Positions 33,960-43,255 of a DNA stretch of 64,000 nt are shown here, piece by piece (positions within the stretch are counted from its first letter, which is position 1; each line of letters starts with the position of its first letter). A program made the translations under genes and the position numbers. The notes under the pieces are model-generated. The model worked only from the letters and a program-made list of their open reading frames with translations. It was not told the origin of the DNA and made no database searches. The stretch is from NCBI RefSeq assembly GCF_009299835.1, contig NZ_VKCZ01000013.1:83520-147519 (forward strand), given 5' to 3'. Origin of the DNA: Microlunatus speluncae. GTDB lineage: Bacteria > Actinomycetota > Actinomycetes > Propionibacteriales > Propionibacteriaceae.

Positions 33960-34972
33960 TGACTCGCCCTTCCGTTCTGCAGTTGGAGCTCGGGATGCTC
34001 GCGGCGGATGTAGTCGAGCACGATGGCCTCAAGATCATCGACGGCACCGACGCCGAGCGCGGTCGCCCGCTCGCCCTCGGTGGTCGGCACCCAGGTGTCG
34101 ACGATCCGCTGAATCTCCGGATCCGGCTCGAAGGTCACCGGGGCCAGCGCCTCGGCCGGCACCAGCCGCTGCACCGCGGCCAGCATCTCGGCGAACGTCG
34201 CGGACACGCTCGGGAACGTCAGCGTGCGGAACGCGCCGATCCGCTCCGACGGCAGTTCGAACAGGTCGGCCAGCCCGGCCACCACTCCGGCGGCGCCGCC
34301 GACCGCCATCCGGGTCTCCGGGGCGAGCGGCACCGCGTACGGCCGGCCGGCCAGCGGCTCCCGGAAGACGGCACTCGCGGCCGAGGAGGCTGCCGCGTTG
34401 GGCCGGCCCGGCCGGATGATCACGGTCGGGATCCGGCCCACCCGCCCGTCCAGGAAGCCCTTCCGGGTGTAGTCGTCGAACATCAGCTCGAGGATCGCCT
34501 TGGTCATCCCGTACGTCGTCCCCGGCCGGGGCGGCGCCTGATCGGTGCCGGCCGGCCCGCTGCCCGGGCCGAACACGGCGACCGAGCTGGTCGCCACCAC
34601 CCGCGGCGTGTTCTCGTGCCGGCGGGCCGCCTCCAGCACGGTCCGGGTCCCGTCGAGGTTCACCCGCAGCGCGAGATCGAAGTCCTGTTCGCCCTGCCCG
34701 CTGACCACCGAGGCGAGATGGAAGATGCCGATCTCCGCCCGGTCCAGCAGGGCCGAGAATCCGGCCGCATCGGTGATGTCGCCGCCGACCAGCTCGACCC
34801 CCGCCGGCGCGCCGGCCCGGACGGCCTCGATCGCGGCCGGCTGGTCGTACCAGACGATCGATTCGATCCCGGTCCGTTCGCCGTTGCTCGCGGTGACCGT
34901 GCCCCGCTGCAGCAGCACTTCGGTCAGTCGGCGGCCGAGGAATCCCGCCCCGCCGGTGATGATGATCTTCAT
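33956..34972 (-). CDS. denD: D-erythronate dehydrogenase-like NAD-dependent epimerase/dehydratase family protein
   Basis: 338 residues from ATG 34972. Extended SDR with MKIIITGGAGFLGRRL, catalytic S-S-V and YGMTK (TSSVAVFG, TTYGMTKAILELM), and IIRPGRPNAAASSAASAVFREPLAG. That last segment is close to DenD, which oxidises D-erythronate to 2-oxotetronate in the four-carbon acid-sugar pathway. A DUF1537 kinase is encoded divergently 126 bp away, which supports the assignment. The isomerase (OtnI) and decarboxylase (OtnC) of the known pathway are not in view. Confidence 0.83.
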   Translation of the reverse strand: MKIIITGGAGFLGRRLTEVLLQRGTVTASNGERTGIESIVWYDQPAAIEAVRAGAPAGVELVGGDITDAAGFSALLDRAEIGIFHLASVVSGQGEQDFDLALRVNLDGTRTVLEAARRHENTPRVVATSSVAVFGPGSGPAGTDQAPPRPGTTYGMTKAILELMFDDYTRKGFLDGRVGRIPTVIIRPGRPNAAASSAASAVFREPLAGRPYAVPLAPETRMAVGGAAGVVAGLADLFELPSERIGAFRTLTFPSVSATFAEMLAAVQRLVPAEALAPVTFEPDPEIQRIVDTWVPTTEGERATALGVGAVDDLEAIVLDYIRREHPELQLQNGRASQ

Positions 34973-35098
34973 CGGGTCTGTTCCGGGATCGTGGGCACGT
35001 CCCGATCGTACCGAGCGGCGGCGGGGCGACCGGCGACTGCCCCGAATGGCGGGACGCCTCGGATCGGTGGCCTTCGACGCCGTGACATCCTGGCCGGC

Positions 35099-36553
35099 AT
35101 GGACCATCCCGTGCCGGAGTCGTCACTGCTCGCCTCGCTGCCGCCGGCCCGGATCGTCCCCGCGGACGAACTCGCGACGGCCTGTGCCTCGGGCCGGCGG
35201 CTGGCGGTGCTGGACGACGACCCGACCGGCAACCAGACGATCAAGGACCTGCCGGTCGTCACCCGCTGGGCGCCCGACGACCTGCGCTGGGCGATGCGGC
35301 AGGACACCGCGGCGTTCTTCGTGCTGACCAATTCTCGCGGCCTGGCCGAGCCCGAGGCGGCCCGGCTGACCCGGGAGGTGGCGCGGGCCTGCCTGGCCGT
35401 GGCCGCCGAGGAGGGGATCGACCTCGCGTTCGCCAGCCGCAGCGATTCCACCCTGCGCGGACACTTCCCGCTGGAGCCCGACCTGCTCGCCGCGGAGTCG
35501 GCCGCCGCCGGGCAGCCGGTCGACGCGGTGATCATCAACCCGTCCTATCTGGATGCCGGCCGGATCACCGTCGACTCGGTGCACTGGGTCCGGACCGACG
35601 CCGGGATGGTGCCGGTCGGGTCGACCGACTATGCGGCCGACGCCACCTTCGGCTTCAGCAGTTCCGAGCTGACCGCCTGGGTGGCGGAGAAGACCGGTGG
35701 CCGCGTCGACCGGAGCGCGGTGGGCCGGATCACCGTCGCGCAGCTGCGCACCCTCGGCCCGGAGGGGGTCGCCGCCGCGCTGGCCGAGCTCGATGATCAT
35801 GGTTACGTGGTGACCGATGCGGTGACCGATGATGATCTTCGGGTGCTCGCCCTGGGGATCCTGGCCGCCGAACGATCGGGCCGGCGCTTCGTCTATCGGG
35901 TCGGCCCGTCGTTCGTCCGGGCCCGCTCGGGGCAGGTCGCCGCGCCACCGATCGACGACGCCACCCTGCGGGCCTTGCTGCCCCCTACGGACACCCCGTC
36001 GCCGGGTGGCCTGATCGTGGTCGGATCCCATGTTTCGCTCAGTTCCCGGCAATTGCGGCTGCTGACCGAGCGGGTCGGCGCGGTCGAGCTCGAGCTGGTC
36101 CCGGCCAAGATCATCGCCGCGGGCGGCGCGGCCGAAGATCACCTGCGTGACCTCGCCGAACGCGCCGCGGCCGCGCTGCCGCAGGGCAACGTGGTGATCA
36201 AGACCAGCCGCGAACTGGTGCGCGGCGATGACGGCGAGCAGAGCCTTGCCATCTCCCGTCGGGTCAGCGTGGCGGTGGTCGAGCTGGTCCGGATGATCAT
36301 GGAACGACAACGGCCCGCGTTCGTCGTCGCCAAGGGCGGCGTCACCTCCTCCGACGTCGCGACCGAGGCCCTCGGCATCCGCCGGGCCTGGGTCCGCGGC
36401 ACCCTGCTGCCCGGCATCGTCTCGCTCTGGGAGCCGGTCGACGGCCCAGCCACCGGCCTGCCGTACGTCGTCTTCGCCGGCAACGTCGGCACCGACGACT
36501 CACTGGCCGACGTCGTGCAGCGCTTCGACCAGGCGCGCACCTTCGTTCCCTGA
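35099..36553 (+). CDS. four-carbon acid sugar kinase family protein (DUF1537)
   Basis: 484 residues from ATG 35099. The N-terminal domain holds LAVLDDDPTGNQTIKDLPV and FASRSDSTLRGHFPLEPD, the substrate-binding region of DUF1537 kinases. The C-terminal nucleotide domain holds FVVAKGGVTSSDVATEALGI and LPYVVFAGNVGTDDSL. These kinases phosphorylate 3-oxotetronate, threonate or erythronate. Paired with denD this is likely 3-oxotetronate 4-kinase, but the DDPTG subtype leaves the substrate open. Its stop codon TGA lies inside a dispersed repeat (frame TTC GTT CCC TGA), so the repeat fixed the C-terminus. Confidence 0.85.
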   Translation: MDHPVPESSLLASLPPARIVPADELATACASGRRLAVLDDDPTGNQTIKDLPVVTRWAPDDLRWAMRQDTAAFFVLTNSRGLAEPEAARLTREVARACLAVAAEEGIDLAFASRSDSTLRGHFPLEPDLLAAESAAAGQPVDAVIINPSYLDAGRITVDSVHWVRTDAGMVPVGSTDYAADATFGFSSSELTAWVAEKTGGRVDRSAVGRITVAQLRTLGPEGVAAALAELDDHGYVVTDAVTDDDLRVLALGILAAERSGRRFVYRVGPSFVRARSGQVAAPPIDDATLRALLPPTDTPSPGGLIVVGSHVSLSSRQLRLLTERVGAVELELVPAKIIAAGGAAEDHLRDLAERAAAALPQGNVVIKTSRELVRGDDGEQSLAISRRVSVAVVELVRMIMERQRPAFVVAKGGVTSSDVATEALGIRRAWVRGTLLPGIVSLWEPVDGPATGLPYVVFAGNVGTDDSLADVVQRFDQARTFVP

Positions 36554-36643
36554 GCCTGTCGAAGGGCAAGCCACGTCCACCTGCTTCGGCGTACTCAGAA
36601 AAGGCAATCTGGTCAGCCCTTCGACAGGCTCAGGGAACGAACA
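36543..36643. repeat. inverted pair of dispersed repeats after the kinase gene
   Basis: Forward copy at 36543-36570, which contains the kinase stop codon, and reverse copy at 36615-36643. They could fold as a large terminator-like hairpin. The rest of the gap to 36895 holds only the weak small frame below and a possible -10 (TATGCT) at about 36866. Confidence 0.85.
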
Positions 36644-36666
36644 AGCGACTCGAAGGCGAGCACGGG

Positions 36667-36834
36667 TCAGTCGAGTCGGCGGCCGAGGAGGCGGGCGATC
36701 CAGGTGCGGAACCGGACCAGCCGGAGCTGGAACCAGGACAACTCCCGGCGCCAGAATCCGCGCTCGTCACGGTTCGAATCGATCACCTGTTCGATTGTAC
36801 GCTGGAACGAACTCCCGAGCCAGAGGCTGATCAC
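36667..36834 (-). CDS. possible small basic protein
   Basis: A 55-codon frame with GTG start ends in GFWRRELSWFQLRLVRF and RTWIARLLGRRLD, an aromatic and arginine-rich amphipathic helix. A shorter GTG start at 36786 is possible. No ribosome site is visible, and support is only the protein-like composition and the otherwise empty gap. It could equally be chance. Confidence 0.3.
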   Translation of the reverse strand: MISLWLGSSFQRTIEQVIDSNRDERGFWRRELSWFQLRLVRFRTWIARLLGRRLD

Positions 36835-36895
36835 GGAGTGAAAGCGGCCCGGGGTCGGCGAACTCTATGCTGTGTCCACCAAGGAGGTCACGCCC

Positions 36896-38428
36896 GTGAG
36901 TCGACGCTCGTCCGCTGTCCCGATGATCCCCCGCCGGCTCGTGCTCGGCCTCGGCGCCGCCGTCACCGGTGGCCTCGCGGCGGGCTGCACGGCCGGCTCG
37001 ACGGCCGGCGGCGGCCAGCCGACGACGAAGACGTTGACGGTCGGCTTCGTCGCCGAACCGGCCAACCTCGATTTCACCCGGACCGACGGCGCGGCCATCC
37101 CGCAGGCACTGCTGGTCAACGTGTACGAGGGCCTGGTGAAGCTCGACCAGTCCGGTGCGATCGTGCCGCTGCTGGCCAAGTCGTGGCAGATCAGCGATGA
37201 CCGGCTGCGCTACACGTTCGAGCTCGTCGACAACGCCAAGTTCGCGGGCGGCGCGCCGTTCACCGCCGACGACGCGGTGTTCAGCATCGAGCGGGTGACG
37301 AAGGACTGGACGGTCTCGCTCAAGGCCAAGCTCGATGTGGTCGAGACGGCCCGCAAGACCGGTGATCACACGATCGAGGTGACGCTGAAGAAGCCGAGCA
37401 ACTCCTGGCTCTATTCGATGGCGACCCGGGTCGGCGCGATGTTCTCCCGGACCGGCGTCGATGATCTTGCCAACCGACCGGTCGGCACCGGTCCGTACCG
37501 GTTCGTCGAGTGGAAGCGCGGCGACGCGATCACGCTCGAGGCCAACCCGGACTACTGGGGCGCGAAGCCGGGCTTGGACCGGGTGGTGCTGCGCTACTTC
37601 CGGGACGCGACCGCGCTGAACAACGCGCTGCTCTCCGGCGGGATCGACGTGATCTCCGCCGTGCTCACCCCGGAGTCCCTGGGCCAGTTCGCCGACACCG
37701 CGCGCTTCCAGGTGATCGAGGGCACCTCGACCGGCGAGGTGGTGCTGAGCCTGAACAATTCACAACCGCCGTTCGACGACGTACGGGTCCGGCGCGCCGT
37801 CCGCCACGCGATCAACCACCAGGAACTGCTGGACACCGCCTGGGCCGGCCGCGGCGAGTTGATCGGCGGCATGGTGCCGCCGAGTGATCCCTGGTTCGAG
37901 GATCTGACCGGGCTGTTCCCGTTCGATCCGGCGAAAGCGAAGGCGCTGCTGGCCGAGGCCGGCGCGACCGACCTGAAGGTGCGGTTCCGGATCGCCAACC
38001 TGCCCTACGCCACCGCCGCCGCCCAGGTCGTCAAGTCGCAGCTGGCCCAGGTCGGGATCACTGCGACCATCGAGCCGTTGGAGTTCCCGGCCCGTTGGCT
38101 GGACCAGGTCTTCACCAAGGCCGACTACGAGATGTCGATCATCAACCACGTCGAGCCGCGGGACATCGTCGCGGTGTTCGGCAACCCGAAGTACTACCCG
38201 CGCTACGACAACGCCGAGGTGCAACGGCTGTTCGCCGAGGCCGACGCGGGCACCGAGGCCGAGCAGGTGACGAAGATGAAGGAGGCGGCCAAGATCATCT
38301 CCGAGGACGCGGCGGCCGACTTCCTGTTCCTGTTCCCGAATCTGATGGTCGCGACCACCAACGTCCAGGGGCTGCCGCAGAACGTGGTGTCGGAATCCTT
38401 CGATCTCACCGGCCTGACCAAGACCTGA
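36896..38428 (+). CDS. ABC transporter solute-binding lipoprotein, family 5
   Basis: 510 residues from GTG 36896, preceded by AAGGAGG; an upstream in-frame GTG at 36872 lacks a site. The N-terminus is IPRRLVLGLGAAVTGGLAAGC, a twin-arginine lipoprotein signal with lipobox LAAGC. The family-5 signature is present in LLVNVYEGLVKLDQSG, NRPVGTGPYRFVEWKRG and VRRAVRHAINHQELL. At normal peptide-binder size it differs from the 684-residue protein of the first operon. It heads the operon with two permeases, a fused ATPase and an M20 peptidase, which suggests peptide or N-acyl amino acid uptake. Confidence 0.92.
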   Translation: MSRRSSAVPMIPRRLVLGLGAAVTGGLAAGCTAGSTAGGGQPTTKTLTVGFVAEPANLDFTRTDGAAIPQALLVNVYEGLVKLDQSGAIVPLLAKSWQISDDRLRYTFELVDNAKFAGGAPFTADDAVFSIERVTKDWTVSLKAKLDVVETARKTGDHTIEVTLKKPSNSWLYSMATRVGAMFSRTGVDDLANRPVGTGPYRFVEWKRGDAITLEANPDYWGAKPGLDRVVLRYFRDATALNNALLSGGIDVISAVLTPESLGQFADTARFQVIEGTSTGEVVLSLNNSQPPFDDVRVRRAVRHAINHQELLDTAWAGRGELIGGMVPPSDPWFEDLTGLFPFDPAKAKALLAEAGATDLKVRFRIANLPYATAAAQVVKSQLAQVGITATIEPLEFPARWLDQVFTKADYEMSIINHVEPRDIVAVFGNPKYYPRYDNAEVQRLFAEADAGTEAEQVTKMKEAAKIISEDAAADFLFLFPNLMVATTNVQGLPQNVVSESFDLTGLTKT

Positions 38429-38440
38429 GTCAGGGTCGCG

Positions 38441-39385
38441 GTGAGCCTGTTCCTGATCAAGCGGGTCGGCGTGCTCGTGCTGAGCATGATCGCAGCCACC
38501 GTGGTCGTGTTCACCTTCATGGCGGTGTTGCCCGGTGACCCGGCCGAGATCGCACTGGGGGTCAACGCGACCCCGGAGGCGGTGGCGGCACTGCGGGCCC
38601 GGTTCGGCACCGACCGGCCGCTGCCGGTGCAGTATCTGGACTGGGTGACCGGGCTGCTGCGCGGCGACTTCGGGGTGTCGTACGTCAGCGAAACCCCGAT
38701 CACGCCGTTGATCGCCGACCGGTTCGCCGTCACCAGCTGGCTGGTGTTGTTCGGCCTGATCGTCTCCTTGATCATCGCCGTTCCGCTCGGCACCGCGGCC
38801 GCGGTCCGGCACCGCAAGGTGTCCGGGCTGCTGCTCTCCGGGATCAGCCAGGCCGGGATCGCGGTGCCGGCCTTCGTCGCCGGGGTCGGCCTGCTGTTCG
38901 TCTTCGCGGTCAGCCTGCGAGTCCTGCCCTCCGGCGGCTTCGTCGTGCCGGCCCAGGATCCGGTCGGCTTCCTCCGGCACCTGATCCTGCCGGCCCTGTC
39001 GCTGGGTCTGGTGCAGGGCGCCGTGCTCAGCCGCTACCTCCGCTCCGCCGTGCTGGATGTCCTGCGCGAGGACTATCTGCGGACGGCGCGGGCCAAGGGG
39101 ATGGGACCGTACCGGGCACTACTGCGCCACGGCGCGCGCAACGCGGCCATCCCGGTGATCACCGTGCTCGGGCTGCAGCTGGCGACGCTGCTGATCGGTG
39201 CGGTGGTGATCGAGCGGGTGTTCACCATCCCGGGGCTGGGCAGCCTGCTGCTGGACGGCGTGGCCAACCGGGATCTGTTGCTGGTGCAGGGAACCGTGAT
39301 GGTGCTGGTGGTCGCCGTGCTGGTGATCAACTTCGTCGTCGACGTCGGCTACCTGATCCTCGATCCGCGGCTGCGAGCATCCTGA
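38441..39385 (+). CDS. oligopeptide-type ABC transporter permease (DppB-like)
   Basis: 314 residues from GTG, 12 nt after the binding-protein gene. Six helices; FLIKRVGVLVLSMIAATVVVF at the start and the EAA loop RTARAKGMGPYRALLRHGARNA. PGDPAEIALG and QYLDWVTGLLRGDFGVSY are characteristic of the family. Its TGA overlaps the next ATG by one base. Confidence 0.93.
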   Translation: MSLFLIKRVGVLVLSMIAATVVVFTFMAVLPGDPAEIALGVNATPEAVAALRARFGTDRPLPVQYLDWVTGLLRGDFGVSYVSETPITPLIADRFAVTSWLVLFGLIVSLIIAVPLGTAAAVRHRKVSGLLLSGISQAGIAVPAFVAGVGLLFVFAVSLRVLPSGGFVVPAQDPVGFLRHLILPALSLGLVQGAVLSRYLRSAVLDVLREDYLRTARAKGMGPYRALLRHGARNAAIPVITVLGLQLATLLIGAVVIERVFTIPGLGSLLLDGVANRDLLLVQGTVMVLVVAVLVINFVVDVGYLILDPRLRAS

Positions 39386-40230
39386 TGGCCGACCCCGGCA
39401 CGACCGTCCGGCAGCGGATCGGCCCGAATCTGATCATCGGCGCCGCGCTGGTCGGCCTGGTCGTGATCATCGCGCTGATCTCGTTCGTCTGGACTCCGCA
39501 CGACCCGACTTTCGTCGACGGGTCGGCCCGGCTGCGGCCGCTGTTCGATCCGAGCTATCTGCTGGGCACCGACAAGTTCGGCCGGGATCTGGTCAGTCAA
39601 CTGCTGGTCGGCGCCCGGACCACGCTGTTCGTCGGCATCGTCGCGGTCGGCATCTCGGCGCTGATCGGCACCCCGCTGGGCATCGCCGCCGGCATGACCG
39701 ACCGCTGGCCGGGCGAGCTGGTGATGCGGGTCAACGACGTGATCTTCGCCTTCCCGGCGCTGCTGCTGGCGATCATGTTCGGGGCCGTCTTCGGCGCCAG
39801 CACGCTGACCGCCATGATCGCGATCGGGATCGCCACCGTGCCGGCGTTCGCCCGGGTGGCCCGCGGGCAGACCCTGCAGGTGATGCGCACCGAATACGTT
39901 CTCGCCGCCCGAGCGGCCGGCCGGCGGCGACCGGCGATCGCGCTTCGGCACGTGCTGCCGAACATCGCCAGCATGATCATCGTGCAGGCCTCGGTCTCGT
40001 TCGCGATCGCCATCCTGGCCGAGGCGGCGCTCTCCTTCCTCGGCTTCGGCACACCGCCGCCGACGCCGTCCTGGGGCCGGATGCTGGCCGAGTCGCAGGA
40101 GCTGTTGTTTTCCGCCCCAAGGCTGGCCCTGATCCCCGGCCTGGCGATCGCCCTGGCCGTGCTCGGCTTCAACCTGCTCGGCGACGGCCTGCGCGACCGG
40201 CTCGACCCGCGCCTCCGGGAGCTGCGATGA
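39385..40230 (+). CDS. oligopeptide-type ABC transporter permease (DppC-like)
   Basis: 281 residues. LLGTDKFGRDLVSQLLVGART is the family motif after TM1. The EAA loop reads AARAAGRRRPAIALRHVLPNI, followed by AEAALSFLGFGTPPPTPSWG. It lacks the long loop of the first operon's DppC. It overlaps the ATPase gene by ATGA. Confidence 0.93.
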   Translation: MADPGTTVRQRIGPNLIIGAALVGLVVIIALISFVWTPHDPTFVDGSARLRPLFDPSYLLGTDKFGRDLVSQLLVGARTTLFVGIVAVGISALIGTPLGIAAGMTDRWPGELVMRVNDVIFAFPALLLAIMFGAVFGASTLTAMIAIGIATVPAFARVARGQTLQVMRTEYVLAARAAGRRRPAIALRHVLPNIASMIIVQASVSFAIAILAEAALSFLGFGTPPPTPSWGRMLAESQELLFSAPRLALIPGLAIALAVLGFNLLGDGLRDRLDPRLRELR

Positions 40231-42032
40231 CGACTCCCTTCGAGCCCGCTCGAGATCAGCCGGCACCCAGCCGCTTCGAAGGGCAGGCCACACTTCAGGT
40301 CGAGGGGCTGACCGTGCACTCCGGCGGCACGCCGTTGATCGACAACGTCTCGTTCAGCATCGGCTCCGGCGAGCGGGTCGGGCTGATCGGCGAGTCCGGC
40401 TCGGGGAAGTCGATCACCGCTTTGTCGATCATGAACCTGTTGCCGGAAGAACTGCGGGCGCGAGGATCGATCCGGCTGGCCGGAGTGGAGCCCGACCTGG
40501 TCGGCCTGCCCGAACGACGGGCGACGGCGATCCGCGGCCAGGAGACCTCGATGGTGTTCCAGGAGCCGATGACGGCGCTGAACCCGGTGATGCGGGTCGG
40601 TGATCAGGTCGCCGAGGTGATGCTGCTGCACCGCACGACTCCGTCCCGGACCGCGGCCCGGACGGCGACGATCGAGTTGCTGGAGCGGGTCCGGCTGCCC
40701 GATCCGGCCTGGATCGGGCGGGCCTATCCGCACCAGCTCTCCGGCGGCATGCGGCAGCGGGTGATGCTGGCGATGGCCCTGGCCAACCGGCCCCGGCTGT
40801 TGATCTGCGACGAGCCGACCTCGGCCCTCGACGTCACCGTGCAGGCGGCGATGCTGGAGTTGATCGTCGAGTTGCAGGCCGAGCGAGGCAACGCGCTGCT
40901 GTTCATCACCCACGACCTCGCCGTCGTCGCCCGGGTCTGCCCGCGGGTGCTGGTGATGTATCGCGGCGAGATCGTCGAGTCCGGCGCCACCGCCGAGGTC
41001 TTCGCCGCCCCGCAGCATCCGTACACCCGGAAACTCTTGGCCGCCTCGACTCTGACCGACCCGTCCCTCCCTGAGCCGCCCCGCACATCGTTCCCTGAGC
41101 CGCCCCGCCCATCGTTCCCTGAGCCTGTCGAAGGGCAGGCCACCTCGCGCCCTCGAAGCCTTGAGACCGACGGACCCAGCCCCCTTCGGCAGGCTCAGGA
41201 CGGCGCTTCGACAAGCTCAGCGAACGAACAAGCAGTGGTCGCGGTCCATGGAGTGAGCAGGATCTTCCGGCGACCGCGGAGGTCGTTGTTCCGGCCCGGC
41301 GACCAGGTGCAGGCGCTGAACAACATTGATCTTGAGATCCGGTCGGGTGATCGGTTCGGCATCGTCGGAGAGTCCGGCTCGGGGAAGTCGACGCTGCTCC
41401 GGCTGATCTCCGGGCTGGACCGGCCGACCAGCGGATCGATCGCGTTCGACGGCACCGAGATCAGCCATCAGCCGGAGTCGCGGCTCGGGTTCCTGCGCCG
41501 GGACCTGCAGGTCGTGTTCCAGGATCCGCAGGCCTCGCTCGATCCGCGGATGCGGGTCCGCGACATCATCGCCGAGCCGATGGTGTCGCTCGGCATCCCC
41601 GGCGTCGATGCCCGGGTGGCCGAGTTGCTCGCCGCGGTCGGGCTGCCGCCGGACGCGGCCCGCCGGTTCCCGCACCAGTTCTCCGGCGGCCAGCGGCAGC
41701 GGATCTCGATCGCCCGGGCGCTGTCGCCGCGGCCGCGGGTGCTGGTCGCCGACGAGCCGGTCAGCGCCCTCGACGTCACCGTCCGGGCCCAGATCCTCGA
41801 CCTGCTGCTCGATCTGGTGCGCGACTACCGGCTGACCTTGATCTTCGTGTCGCACGATCTCTCCGTGGTGCGATACCTGTGCGATAACGTCGCGGTGCTG
41901 CACGACGGTGAGATCGTGGAGCGCGGCCCGACCGCCGAGGTGTATGCCCGGCCGCAGCACCCGTACACCCGGGAGCTGCTGGCGGCGGTGCCGACTCTGA
42001 CTGTTGCGGGACAGGTGGCGGAGGAGCAGTGA
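40227..42032 (+). CDS. fused oligopeptide ABC ATPase (DppD-DppF) with a repeat-encoded linker
   Basis: 601 residues with two complete ABC domains in one chain. First: [29 protein letters not shown]. Second: GESGSGKST, FSGGQRQR, VLVADEPVSALD. Each ends with PHPYTRxLLAA-type sequence. The linker at about 280-335 is encoded by dispersed repeats (41069-41230) and reads SLPEPPRTSFPEPPRPSFPEPVEGQ and onward, poor in structure. The N-terminus (TTPFEPARDQPAPSRFEGQAT) also resembles a decayed repeat. The first operon has the same two ATPases as separate genes. The cysteine-rich C-terminal tails are absent. Confidence 0.92.
   Translation: MTTPFEPARDQPAPSRFEGQATLQVEGLTVHSGGTPLIDNVSFSIGSGERVGLIGESGSGKSITALSIMNLLPEELRARGSIRLAGVEPDLVGLPERRATAIRGQETSMVFQEPMTALNPVMRVGDQVAEVMLLHRTTPSRTAARTATIELLERVRLPDPAWIGRAYPHQLSGGMRQRVMLAMALANRPRLLICDEPTSALDVTVQAAMLELIVELQAERGNALLFITHDLAVVARVCPRVLVMYRGEIVESGATAEVFAAPQHPYTRKLLAASTLTDPSLPEPPRTSFPEPPRPSFPEPVEGQATSRPRSLETDGPSPLRQAQDGASTSSANEQAVVAVHGVSRIFRRPRRSLFRPGDQVQALNNIDLEIRSGDRFGIVGESGSGKSTLLRLISGLDRPTSGSIAFDGTEISHQPESRLGFLRRDLQVVFQDPQASLDPRMRVRDIIAEPMVSLGIPGVDARVAELLAAVGLPPDAARRFPHQFSGGQRQRISIARALSPRPRVLVADEPVSALDVTVRAQILDLLLDLVRDYRLTLIFVSHDLSVVRYLCDNVAVLHDGEIVERGPTAEVYARPQHPYTRELLAAVPTLTVAGQVAEEQ
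41069..41230. repeat. dispersed repeats inside the ABC ATPase linker
   Basis: Two half-units (CCCTGAGCCGCCCCG), a full forward copy (about 41106-41136), a degraded reverse copy (41179-41200) and a further reverse copy (about 41203-41230). All are read through in frame. The coding phase (TCG TTC CCT GAG) is the same as in the glycosidase gene at the left end. Confidence 0.85.
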
Positions 42033-43246
42033 TCGACTTGACCGAGATCGACGTCGACGAAGCGGGCGTGATCGCGTTCACCCGGGCGCTGGTCCGGATC
42101 CCCAGTGTGAACGACCCGGCGCACGGCCGGTCGGAGCAGCCGGCCGCCGCGCTGGTGGCCGAGACGATGCGCGGCTTCGGCTGGCAGCCGGAGATCACCG
42201 AGCCGGCACCGGGCCGGCCCAACGTGGTCGCGGTGATCGACGGCGGCGGTGGCCCAGGACCGGTGTTGATGTTCGAGGGGCACACCGACGTCGTCACCGA
42301 GGGCACTCTCGCCGAGTGGAGTCATGACCCGTTCGGCGGCGAGATCGTCGACGGACGGCTGTACGGACGCGGCGCCGCCGACATGAAGTCCGGCGTGGCC
42401 GCGATGATCTTCGGCGTCCGGGCGTTGCAGCTGGCCGGGCCGTTCCCGGGGAAGATCAAAGTCTGTGCCCTGGCCGACGAGGAGGGCATGATGATCGGCG
42501 TGCACCACTTCGTCGACTCGGGTCAGGCGGCCGATGTCGACGGCGCCATCGTCTGCGAGCCCGAGGCCGAGGAACTCTGCCCCAGCTCGAAAGGCGCGAT
42601 CCGGCTGCAGGTGGAGTTCGACGGCACGATGGCCCACGGCGCGATGCCGGAGCAGGGCCGGAACCCGTTGATCACGGCGGCGGAGTTCGTCCGCGGGCTG
42701 ACCGACGTGCAGGACGCTTTGCAGGTCGATCCCGGGGCGCATCCGCAGCTCGGCACCAGCTATCTCACCCCAACCGTGATCATCGGCGGTGACCTTGATC
42801 AGATCAACGTCATCCCGGCCCGGGCCACCCTCGCCGTCGACATCCGTACCGTCCCCGGAGTTGATCATCGTCGGCTGATCGAGCGACTGACCGGTCTGGC
42901 CGACCAGCTCGGCGCGAAGGCCGAGACCCCGGCGAAGATCACCATCCCGGTCGATCGGCCGCCGGTGGACACCCCGCTGGACGATCCGGTCGTGCTCGCC
43001 CTGGCCGCCGCCCACACCGCCGTCACCGGCGCCGAACCGGTCTACGGCGGCGTCCCCGGCACCACCGACGGCACCATCCTCACCGCCAAGGCCGGCATCC
43101 CGACCGTCGTCTACGGCCCGGGCGGGAAGTGGATCGCGCACCAGGCCGACGAGTACGTCGAGGTGGCCGACATCGTCCGCAAGACCCGGGTCTACGCCGA
43201 GGCCGCCCGCCGCTTCCTCACCGCCCGGCCGTCCGACTCAGCGTGA
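42029..43246 (+). CDS. M20 family metallopeptidase (ArgE/DapE/ACY1 type)
   Basis: 405 residues, GTG start overlapping the ATPase stop (GTGA). Two-zinc peptidase motifs: FEGHTDVV (His, Asp catalytic pair), GRGAADMKSG (bridging Asp), ADEEGMM (catalytic Glu pair) and a late His in WIAHQADEYV. The dimerisation domain lies at about 190-300 (AHGAMPEQGRNPL). Such enzymes deacylate N-acyl amino acids or cleave dipeptides in the cytoplasm. As last gene of the import operon it probably processes the imported substrate. Confidence 0.9.
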   Translation: MIDLTEIDVDEAGVIAFTRALVRIPSVNDPAHGRSEQPAAALVAETMRGFGWQPEITEPAPGRPNVVAVIDGGGGPGPVLMFEGHTDVVTEGTLAEWSHDPFGGEIVDGRLYGRGAADMKSGVAAMIFGVRALQLAGPFPGKIKVCALADEEGMMIGVHHFVDSGQAADVDGAIVCEPEAEELCPSSKGAIRLQVEFDGTMAHGAMPEQGRNPLITAAEFVRGLTDVQDALQVDPGAHPQLGTSYLTPTVIIGGDLDQINVIPARATLAVDIRTVPGVDHRRLIERLTGLADQLGAKAETPAKITIPVDRPPVDTPLDDPVVLALAAAHTAVTGAEPVYGGVPGTTDGTILTAKAGIPTVVYGPGGKWIAHQADEYVEVADIVRKTRVYAEAARRFLTARPSDSA

Positions 43247-43255
43247 CCGTCCGAA

